Shown here in pieces: positions 1-5,606 of a stretch of 5,606 nucleotides of DNA. The notes below the pieces were generated by a model. It made no database searches. It saw nothing but the letters and a program-made list of their open reading frames with translations, and was not told the origin of the DNA. The first letter of the stretch is position 1. Each line of letters begins with the position of its first letter. A program made the translations under genes and the position numbers. This DNA comes from a bacterium (GTDB taxonomy: Bacteria > Desulfobacterota > GWC2-55-46 > S146-80 > JALXFI01), in the NCBI GenBank assembly GCA_027069035.1, contig JALXFI010000236.1, positions 1-5,606 on the forward strand. The letters are read 5' to 3'.

Positions 1-136
1 AGTTTTTTAGCGCATCAAGCGCCTCTTTTCCGTCTTTTACGCATGTTGCTTCAATGCCCTTATCTTTTAGAAATTTTTTTAAGACCCAACGTATGCTCTC
101 ATCATCATCTGCGACAAGGATGTTTTCGTTATACAT
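1..136 (-). CDS. ntrC: NtrC-type response regulator, N-terminal fragment (cut by window edge)
   Basis: This is the first 45 codons of a response regulator, beginning MYNENILVADDDESIRWVLK. Visible are the first beta strand, the acidic phosphoacceptor-pocket cluster D10-D11-D12 and the ESIRWVL segment typical of the NtrC receiver domain. The phosphorylated Asp (about residue 54), the AAA+ sigma-54 interaction domain and the DNA-binding domain would all lie to the left of the window. The ATG at 136 is preceded on this strand by AGGAG about 10 bases upstream. The gene follows ntrB on the same strand with a 66-bp gap and no visible terminator, so the two are probably co-transcribed. By family, NtrC~P activates sigma-54 promoters under nitrogen limitation, and two such promoters lie to the right. 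The NtrC assignment rests on the receiver start plus the adjacent ntrB. A related nitrogen activator such as Geobacter GnfM cannot be excluded. Confidence 0.85.
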   Translation of the reverse strand, partial: MYNENILVADDDESIRWVLKKFLKDKGIEATCVKDGKEALDALKN

Positions 137-202
137 GGTATTTTTGCTCCTGTTTAGTTCTCATTGGCAAAGGGTTGTTTTGCAAATCTTAAGGTGTTAT
201 AA

Positions 203-1288
203 CTATGCCTTTGGCAATGGCAGAAAAACCGTTATTTTTGTGCCCTCCTGTTTTAAGCTTTTTATGTCGATAAATCCCCCATGTTCCTTGATGATCTTTA
301 ATGTTATTGGAAGTCCTATACCCGTTCCGCTGTCTTTTGTAGTGTAAAAAGGGGTGAAGATACAGGCCTCTTCTTCTTTAGACATGCCGCAGCCCGTATC
401 CATTATCTCGATAGAGACGGTTTTTGCCGTATCTTTACTGCCGCCTATCAGAAAATCAGGTATGAACTTTGTTTTTATCCCGATGTTTCCATTATTACCA
501 ATTGCTTCTATGGCATTCTTTATAAGGTTAAGAAAGGCCTGAATAAGGCTGTCTTCATCTCCTGCTATATCAGGTATGCTTGGGTCGTACATCTTTATGA
601 ATATTATCTTTCGGTTTTTTACCTCTCCATGAAATAGGGATAATACATGATCAATTATCCTGTGAATATTGAGTCTGCTGTAAGTGTATTTCCGTGGGTT
701 GGAAAATCTTAAGAGTTCTTCAAGTACTTTATTTATTCGATTGACCTCCTTATTTATCACCTGAGTATATTCAAGCAGATCTTTGTCTTTGAGCCTCTTT
801 GAAAGAAGCTGGATAGAGCCTTTAATGCCCCCGAGCGGGTTCCTTACCTCGTGTGCAATACCAGCCGATAAGGTGCCTAAAAAGGCGAGACGTTCATTTC
901 TCAGTCGATCGTCTTCAAGGGGCCTAAGGCCCGACATATCCTTTATTGTTATGATAACACCCTGTTTATTTCCGTCTTTTGTTATAAAAAGAGATGCGGT
1001 AACCCCAACAGGAAGGGATCTGTTTCCTGTAGTTTTAAACTTTTTTGAATAATCCGAGACAGTATAACCCTTTTCAAGGACATTCCTCACAATATTAGAG
1101 AGCCATGGATTGGATATAAAGATATCGTTAAGCATAGCGTTTTCTGTATAGAAACGCGAGATGCCTGTAAGTTCTTCCGCCTTTTGATTAAAGAGGAGTA
1201 TCTTTAAAGAATTGTTTACCACAATAAGCCCTTCGCCTAAATTTTCGATGACACTTTCGTATAGGCCGCTGTTGTTCTTGCTATACAT
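203..1288 (-). CDS. ntrB: NtrB-type nitrogen-regulation sensor histidine kinase
   Basis: This 361-aa kinase is complete. A PAS domain occupies roughly residues 8-120. The dimerisation/phosphoacceptor domain follows, with H-box AGIAHEVRNPLGGIKGSIQL and His146 as the predicted autophosphorylation site. The catalytic ATPase domain shows an N-box NLIKNAIEAI (N254, N258), G1 DTGCGMS (297-303), F-box FTPFYTTK (311-318) and G2 GTGIGLP (321-327). No transmembrane segment or signal peptide is visible, so it is cytosolic like classical NtrB. The size and the HEVRNPLGGIKG motif match the NtrB/GlnL family. In that family the kinase phosphorylates NtrC and is switched toward phosphatase activity by PII. 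A PII gene lies 1.1 kb away on the other strand. The start at 1288 has AAGGAG about 11 bases upstream; an ATG further upstream is followed at once by a stop. It is divergent from the porin-PII-Amt operon it probably helps regulate. A GnfL-like kinase is the main alternative name. Confidence 0.93.
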   Translation of the reverse strand: MYSKNNSGLYESVIENLGEGLIVVNNSLKILLFNQKAEELTGISRFYTENAMLNDIFISNPWLSNIVRNVLEKGYTVSDYSKKFKTTGNRSLPVGVTASLFITKDGNKQGVIITIKDMSGLRPLEDDRLRNERLAFLGTLSAGIAHEVRNPLGGIKGSIQLLSKRLKDKDLLEYTQVINKEVNRINKVLEELLRFSNPRKYTYSRLNIHRIIDHVLSLFHGEVKNRKIIFIKMYDPSIPDIAGDEDSLIQAFLNLIKNAIEAIGNNGNIGIKTKFIPDFLIGGSKDTAKTVSIEIMDTGCGMSKEEEACIFTPFYTTKDSGTGIGLPITLKIIKEHGGFIDIKSLKQEGTKITVFLPLPKA

Positions 1289-1340
1289 ATTTTTATAAAC
1301 TCCTTAAAACATGTTTCCTTTGAGCCTGCATACTTAAAGC

Positions 1341-1369
1341 ATAATAGTATTGAAACACACTATTGTCAA
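1341..1369 (-). promoter_or_regulatory. Sigma-70-type promoter of ntrBC
   Basis: Read on the minus strand, a perfect -35 box TTGACA (1369-1364) is separated by exactly 17 bases from a -10 box TATTAT (1346-1341). Transcription would start near 1334, giving a leader of about 46 nt before the ntrB ATG. The match and spacing are close to the housekeeping consensus, so ntrBC is likely made at a basal level without sigma-54. Overlapping palindromes (separate entry) suggest the promoter may be repressed or autoregulated. It is a prediction from sequence only. Confidence 0.75.
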
Positions 1370-1372
1370 TAC
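1343..1372. repeat. Nested inverted repeats overlapping the ntrBC promoter (candidate operator)
   Basis: Three dyads overlap the promoter. AATAGT (1343-1348) pairs with ACTATT (1359-1364). GTATTG (1347-1352) pairs with CAATAC (1367-1372). TATTG-T-CAATA (1361-1371) is an 11-bp palindrome covering the -35 box. A protein bound here would block RNA polymerase, which fits the autorepression known for ntr genes in enterobacteria. The arms are short and AT-rich, so some of the symmetry may be chance. The binding protein is unknown. Confidence 0.35.
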
Positions 1373-1382
1373 AGGAACTAAC

Positions 1383-1510
1383 CCCAAATCACGCTATATT
1401 GGGATTTGAATCTCTTTAGATATATTTTTTGCCTAATAATTAGACAACTTTACGAATCTGCGTAATTTATAGACATACCTTACCTTTCCTTGCTCCCCGC
1501 TAAAGTAAGG
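1383..1510. promoter_or_regulatory. Dyads upstream of the sigma-54 promoter (candidate enhancer sites)
   Basis: No gene is seen between 1289 and 1690, and this part holds several inverted repeats. They are CCCAA-N11-TTGGG (1383-1403), which overlaps CAAATC-N12-GATTTG (1385-1408); CTAAT-A-ATTAG (1433-1443); TTACG-N6-CGTAA (1450-1465); and CCTTAC-N21-GTAAGG (1478-1510). Relative to the predicted start near 1558, their centres lie at about -165, -120, -100 and -64. Sigma-54 activators usually bind dyads around -80 to -200, so the 1383-1408 and 1450-1465 elements are the best candidates for NtrC-type binding. None matches the enterobacterial NtrC consensus (GCAC...GTGC), so assignment is by position and symmetry only. 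Confidence 0.35.
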
Positions 1511-1522
1511 CAGTTGCAGGGT

Positions 1523-1537
1523 TTGGCATCTTGGCAT
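1523..1537 (+). repeat. Tandem TTGGCAT repeat at the sigma-54 -24 region
   Basis: TTGGCAT occurs at 1523-1529 and again at 1531-1537, separated by one C. Only the second copy has the GC dinucleotide at the correct 12-base spacing to form a complete sigma-54 promoter. The first is an orphan -24-like half-element. It may be chance or a decoy contact for sigma-54 holoenzyme. Confidence 0.4.
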
Positions 1538-1547
1538 AAGATTTGCT
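1532..1547 (+). promoter_or_regulatory. Sigma-54 (RpoN) promoter of the porin-glnB-amt operon
   Basis: TGGCAT-AAGAT-TTGCT has the invariant GG (1533-1534) and GC (1545-1546) at exactly the 12-base periodicity of the -24/-12 consensus TGGCACG-N4-TTGCW. It departs from that consensus at the sixth and seventh bases. The predicted transcription start is near 1558, giving a leader of about 133 nt before the porin ATG. It sits next to ntrBC and upstream of a PII-Amt operon, the classic setting for a nitrogen-starvation promoter driven by an NtrC-family activator. A very similar element precedes the second amt gene. Confidence 0.85.
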
Positions 1548-1586
1548 AATAAGACAATACATAAGGCTATAGCTAAAAATTATACA

Positions 1587-1627
1587 GGCACAATGGAGTG
1601 CCGGAGAACGGCAAAGGCGCCTATCCC
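1587..1627 (+). promoter_or_regulatory. Candidate ANTAR-responsive twin-hexaloop antiterminator in the operon leader
   Basis: Hairpin P1 has a perfect 5-bp stem, GGCAC (1587-1591) with GTGCC (1598-1602), closing the six-base loop AATGGA. Hairpin P2 has GGC (1610-1612) paired with GCC (1619-1621) around the six-base loop AAAGGC. It can extend below through GA/TC and GG/CC pairs (1603-1607 with 1624-1627) after a small internal loop and a bulged A. Both loops have A at position 1 and G at position 4, the signature reported for RNA targets of ANTAR-domain antiterminators such as NasR, AmiR and EutV. The 3' arm of P2 is also the 5' arm of the terminator at 1613-1655, so the two folds exclude each other. 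A third fold, GCCG-GAGAA-CGGC (1600-1612), would break P1 and P2 while leaving the terminator intact. The P2 upper stem is short (3 bp), which is the weak point. No ANTAR protein is encoded in the window. Confidence 0.65.
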
Positions 1628-1655
1628 TTTAGGGAGAAGGCGTCTTTTTGTTTTT
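1613..1655 (+). terminator. Intrinsic terminator (attenuator) in the leader
   Basis: The stem starts with AAAGGCGCCT (1613-1622) pairing with AGGCGTCTTT (1638-1647), including one G-T pair. It continues as TCCC (1624-1627) pairing with GGGA (1632-1635) after an A-A mismatch and one bulged G. The loop is TTTA, and the T-rich tract TTTTTGTTTTT follows (1645-1655). It lies about 55 nt after the predicted sigma-54 start and 35 bp before the porin ATG, with no gene in between. It therefore acts on the leader of its own operon as an attenuator rather than ending an upstream gene. Confidence 0.8.
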
Positions 1656-1690
1656 AACTAAAACCAATAACAAGGAAGGAGGAAGAAGTT

Positions 1691-2766
<1,076 letters not shown>

Positions 2767-2804
2767 TAAGATTTGAATCAGATACTTTTAAAGGAGGAAA
2801 AGCC

Positions 2805-4142
2805 ATGAAAAAAAGGCTTATATGTATAGTGATAATGTTAAGTGCCTTTATAATGCTCCCCCATCTGGCGGGGGCTGAAGAGGTAGCGGCGCCATCGGTC
2901 AGGACCAATCTCGAAGCAATCAAGGCAGTCCAGACTAATGCCGACTATGTCTGGACACTTGTGGCGGCAGCGCTTGTATTCTTCATGCAGGCAGGGTTTG
3001 CAATGGTTGAGGCCGGGTTTACAAGGTCAAAAAATGCAGTAAATATTATGATGAAAAATCTTCTGGATTTCGCTGTGGGAACACTTGCATACTGGGCAAT
3101 AGGATTTGCCGTAATGTTCGGAGTCACATCAACAGGCTGGTTTGGAACCACAGGTTTCTTTTTAAGCGATTTTATAAAGGAGGTCAATCCATGGATATAT
3201 GCCTTCTATATGTTTCAGGTTGTATTTGCAGCTACAGCGGCAACCATAGTATCAGGGGCAATGGCAGAGAGAACAAAGTTTGTGAGTTACCTTATATACA
3301 GCCTGTTTGTATCCGCAATAATCTATCCCGTATTTGGCTCATGGGCATGGGGCAGCCTTTATAAAGGCGGCGGATGGCTGGAAGGTTTGGGTTTTATAGA
3401 CTTTGCCGGCTCAACCGTTGTCCACTCGATAGGCGGATGGGTTGCCCTGGCAGGGGCGATTGTCCTTGGTCCAAGGATCGGAAAATATACAAAAAATGGG
3501 AGGGTAAACCCTATACCGGGGCATAATATTCCACTTGCGGCGCTTGGTGTGTTTATCCTGTGGCTCGGGTGGTTTGGATTTAATCCGGGCAGCACCACGG
3601 CGGCAACAACCGACATAGCAAGGATATTTGTAGATACAAACCTTGCCGCAGCGGCAGGTGTTGTATCTGCCATGATAACTGCATGGATTATATTTAAAAA
3701 ACCCGATGCAGGACTGACACTCAATGGAGCGCTCGCAGGGCTTGTTGGCATAACCGCAGGATGTGCAAACGTAAGCCCTCTGTCTTCCGTTATTATAGGG
3801 GCAGTTGCGGGAATAATCGTTGTTTTTGCAGTAATGTTTTTTGATAAACTTAAGATAGACGACCCTGTAGGGGCAGTGTCCGTACACGGCGTATGCGGGG
3901 CATGGGGCACGCTTGCGGCGGGGCTTTTCAATGAAGCAGGCCTTTCATTGACACAGGTTGGGGTTCAGATGCTTGGGATAGCCGTTGCCTTCGTGTGGGC
4001 TTTTGGTGTCGGATTCATACTGTTTAAACTCATAGACATTACCATAGGGCTGAGGGTCTCAAAGGAAGAAGAGCTGGCGGGGCTGGATTTCGGCGAACAC
4101 GGGGCAAATGCATATCCCGATTTTAATACATCAACGATATAG
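2805..4142 (+). CDS. amtB: Ammonium transporter Amt-1
   Basis: This complete 445-aa Amt/MEP/Rh channel has an N-terminal signal-like segment (MKKRLICIVIMLSAFIMLPH, probable cleavage near AGA-EE at 22-26) and about 11 membrane helices. Key residues are visible: the Phe gate in MFQVVFA (F137, F141), Asp199 in DFAGSTVVH, the twin pore histidines His207 and His361 (SVHGVCG), and WFGFNPGS (F259, S263). The cytosolic tail GLRVSKEEELAGLDFGEHGANAY contains the conserved region that contacts PII. By family it conducts ammonium inward and is blocked when unmodified PII inserts its T-loop, which fits the glnB gene 38 bp upstream. The VHSIGGW signature resembles Amt proteins of cyanobacteria, archaea and plants more than E. 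coli AmtB. GGAGG lies 7 bases before the ATG. No clear terminator follows it, so some read-through into the next gene is possible. Confidence 0.97.
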   Translation: MKKRLICIVIMLSAFIMLPHLAGAEEVAAPSVRTNLEAIKAVQTNADYVWTLVAAALVFFMQAGFAMVEAGFTRSKNAVNIMMKNLLDFAVGTLAYWAIGFAVMFGVTSTGWFGTTGFFLSDFIKEVNPWIYAFYMFQVVFAATAATIVSGAMAERTKFVSYLIYSLFVSAIIYPVFGSWAWGSLYKGGGWLEGLGFIDFAGSTVVHSIGGWVALAGAIVLGPRIGKYTKNGRVNPIPGHNIPLAALGVFILWLGWFGFNPGSTTAATTDIARIFVDTNLAAAAGVVSAMITAWIIFKKPDAGLTLNGALAGLVGITAGCANVSPLSSVIIGAVAGIIVVFAVMFFDKLKIDDPVGAVSVHGVCGAWGTLAAGLFNEAGLSLTQVGVQMLGIAVAFVWAFGVGFILFKLIDITIGLRVSKEEELAGLDFGEHGANAYPDFNTSTI

Positions 4143-4276
4143 GCTCATGGAAACTGCCATAAAAACAGGCATAAATAAGGATATGCTTAACATATAAACA
4201 TGAAATCAATCGAGCAGTAAGAGGGTAAAAACTTATAAAGCCTTGAATAAACAACATTATTAAAAAGTCAAAATTT

Positions 4277-4292
4277 TGGCATCCCTTTTGCT
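4277..4292 (+). promoter_or_regulatory. Sigma-54 (RpoN) promoter of the second amt gene
   Basis: TGGCAT-CCCTT-TTGCT has GG (4278-4279) and GC (4290-4291) at the correct 12-base periodicity. It shares its -24 half TTTGGCAT and -12 half TTTTGCT/ATTTGCT style with the promoter at 1532-1547. The predicted start is near 4303, leaving a leader of about 34 nt with no room for the hairpin-terminator found upstream of the porin. The gap 4143-4336 otherwise holds no gene and no convincing terminator. AATAA-N6-TTATT (4246-4261) is the only nearby dyad and is AT-rich. Confidence 0.82.
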
Positions 4293-4336
4293 TTAGGAAG
4301 GAAAAGAAGGTAAAAAATATAATGGGGGTATTTATA

Positions 4337-5606
4337 ATGAAGAAGTTTGGTCTTGTATGGTTCTTTTTAATAGGTTTTCTGCCTGTATCTCTTTATGCGG
4401 GACAGGGGGGAGCGGTCGTTGACAAGGGGGATACTGCATGGATACTTGTATCCACCGCCCTTGTAATGCTCATGACCCCGGGGCTTGCCCTATTCTATAG
4501 CGGCATGGTAAGGAAGAAGAACGTCCTTGGAACAATTATGCACAGTTTCTTTATTCTCTGCCTTATAAGTATCCAGTGGATACTGTGGGGTTACACTCTT
4601 TCCTTTGGTTCTGATATAGGCGGGATTATCGGCAATCTCAATTTTCTTGGATTAAATGGAGTTCCGGGCGGAGTAAGCGGCACTGTGCCGCACCTTGCTT
4701 TCATGATGTTTCAGGGTATGTTCGCTATTATAACGGTAGCCCTTATAACAGGCGCTTTTGCTGAGAGGATAAAATTCTCTGCTTTCATTGTTTTCAGTAT
4801 CCTCTGGGCAACATTCGTCTACGACCTCCTTGCCCACTGGGTCTGGGGAGGAGGATGGCTTATGAAGCTTGGCGCATTAGACTTTGCAGGCGGAACCGTT
4901 GTTCACATAAGTTCAGGCATAGCCGCCCTTGTGGCGGCCATTATGATAGGCAGGAGAAGGGGCTATCCCCACGAGGCAATGCCTCCGCACAACCTTACTC
5001 TGACAATTCTGGGGACTGCGTTACTCTGGTTCGGCTGGTTTGGGTTCAATGCAGGCAGCGCTCTTACATCGGGAAATCTGGCTGCCATTGCCTTTGTAAC
5101 AACAAATACCTCTGCAGCGGCATCTGCACTTGCGTGGATATCTGTAGAATGGCTGCACAGGGGAAAGCCCACTGTCCTCGGTGCGGCGACAGGCGCAGTG
5201 GCAGGTTTAGTGGCTATAACCCCGGGGGCAGGTTTTGTAGGGCCGCTATCTTCTATTTTTATAGGTATCGGCGGGGGCATATTCTGTTACACGGCCATAG
5301 CTGTAATAAAACCAAGGTTAGGTTATGATGATTCTCTTGATGTATTCGGATGTCACGGCATAGGGGGTATATGGGGCGCAATCGCAACAGGACTTTTTGC
5401 ATCCGCTTCAATAAACCCTGACGGAGCAAACGGACTTTTCTTTGGGAACCCTGGACAGCTTGTAAATCAGCTTATCGGAGTAGCGGCAACTGTAATTCTT
5501 TCAATGATAGTAACCTTTATAATCCTTAAGGCCATTGACCTGACAATAGGTTTAAGGGTAGATGATGAGGACGAGTTTGTTGGGCTTGATCTGAGCCAGC
5601 ATGGTG
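4337..5606 (+). CDS. amtB: Ammonium transporter Amt-2 (3' end cut by window edge)
   Basis: There are 423 codons before the window ends, and only the last part of the cytosolic tail is missing. A signal-like segment MKKFGLVWFFLIGFLPVSLY leads into an Amt fold. The Phe gate is in MMFQGMFA (F125, F129), Asp182 in LDFAGGTVVH, twin histidines are His190 and His340 (FGCHGIGG), and WFGFNAGS gives F237 and S241. The tail GLRVDDEDEFVGLDLSQHG matches the start of the PII-contacting region. The FAGGTVVHI and FGxHG signatures resemble E. coli AmtB, unlike Amt-1. It is a divergent paralogue, not a recent duplicate. I chose the ATG at 4337 because GGGGG lies 8 bases upstream and it gives a typical basic signal start. 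An in-frame ATG at 4322 would add MGVFI. It has its own sigma-54 promoter, so it can be induced independently of the upstream operon. Confidence 0.95.
   Translation, partial: MKKFGLVWFFLIGFLPVSLYAGQGGAVVDKGDTAWILVSTALVMLMTPGLALFYSGMVRKKNVLGTIMHSFFILCLISIQWILWGYTLSFGSDIGGIIGNLNFLGLNGVPGGVSGTVPHLAFMMFQGMFAIITVALITGAFAERIKFSAFIVFSILWATFVYDLLAHWVWGGGWLMKLGALDFAGGTVVHISSGIAALVAAIMIGRRRGYPHEAMPPHNLTLTILGTALLWFGWFGFNAGSALTSGNLAAIAFVTTNTSAAASALAWISVEWLHRGKPTVLGAATGAVAGLVAITPGAGFVGPLSSIFIGIGGGIFCYTAIAVIKPRLGYDDSLDVFGCHGIGGIWGAIATGLFASASINPDGANGLFFGNPGQLVNQLIGVAATVILSMIVTFIILKAIDLTIGLRVDDEDEFVGLDLSQHG

Noticed and set aside
54..347. Plus-strand open frame spanning the ntrB-ntrC junction
   Set aside because: It overlaps the antisense of the ntrC start and the ntrB 3' end, has no convincing ribosome-binding site, and the minus-strand genes are unambiguous.
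1587..1644. Leader as a metabolite riboswitch (for example glutamine or cyclic-dinucleotide type)
   Set aside because: No conserved core of those classes that I can recognise is present. The two A1/G4 hexaloops followed by an overlapping terminator are better explained by ANTAR protein binding.
3359..3931. Long open frames on the minus strand opposite amt-1 (also 3411-3887)
   Set aside because: They lie wholly inside a clear Amt gene, and their translations are low-complexity Pro/Ala/Thr-rich or Cys/Tyr-rich with no recognisable domain. They are mirror frames of the membrane-protein codons.
4147..4160. Hairpin ATGG-AAACTG-CCAT just after the amt-1 stop, with a six-base loop
   Set aside because: The loop has A at position 1 but C at position 4, the stem is only 4 bp, there is no partner hairpin and no T-tract follows. 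It supports neither an ANTAR target nor a terminator.
4246..4261. AATAA-N6-TTATT dyad upstream of the amt-2 promoter as an activator site
   Set aside because: It is pure A/T in its arms, in AT-rich sequence, and is centred only about 50 bases before the predicted start, closer than usual for a sigma-54 enhancer. It is probably chance.
4855..5328. Plus-strand open frame of 157 codons within amt-2
   Set aside because: It is out of frame with the well-conserved Amt-2 sequence, and its Arg/Cys-rich product has no family features.

Overview
The window is a nitrogen-control locus from a Gram-negative bacterium. A beta-barrel outer-membrane protein, NtrB/NtrC-type regulators and two sigma-54 promoters indicate this. 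Frequent ATA and AGG codons and the overall gene style suggest an anaerobic lineage such as Nitrospirota or Desulfobacterota. That placement is inference; the sequence holds no marker that fixes the taxon.

Layout. On the minus strand, reading leftward from about 1369, lie a near-consensus sigma-70 promoter, ntrB (a cytosolic PAS-histidine kinase, 361 aa) and the first 45 codons of ntrC, cut by the window edge. A divergent region of about 400 bp (1289-1690) separates this pair from a plus-strand operon. That region carries several short dyads, a sigma-54 promoter (1532-1547) and a structured leader. The operon then runs: putative outer-membrane porin (1691-2401), PII protein GlnB/GlnK (2428-2766) and ammonium transporter Amt-1 (2805-4142). 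After a gap of 194 bp with a second sigma-54 promoter (4277-4292), a second and clearly different ammonium transporter, Amt-2, starts at about 4337 and runs off the right edge.

Most notable signal. The leader between the first sigma-54 promoter and the porin gene looks like an ANTAR-protein target. Two adjacent hairpins each present a six-base loop with A at position 1 and G at position 4 (AATGGA and AAAGGC). The 3' arm of the second hairpin is also the 5' arm of a strong intrinsic terminator that ends in TTTTTGTTTTT. This is the arrangement expected of a protein-controlled antiterminator. The operon would therefore be gated twice: by sigma-54 with an NtrC-type activator at initiation, and by an ANTAR regulator (not encoded in the window) at elongation. 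Amt-2 has only the sigma-54 gate.

How the parts fit. NtrB/NtrC would sense nitrogen status through PII and activate the sigma-54 promoters when ammonium is scarce. The porin could let small nitrogenous solutes cross the outer membrane, the Amt proteins carry ammonium across the inner membrane, and PII would block the Amt channels when nitrogen is plentiful. The porin's role is inferred from context only.
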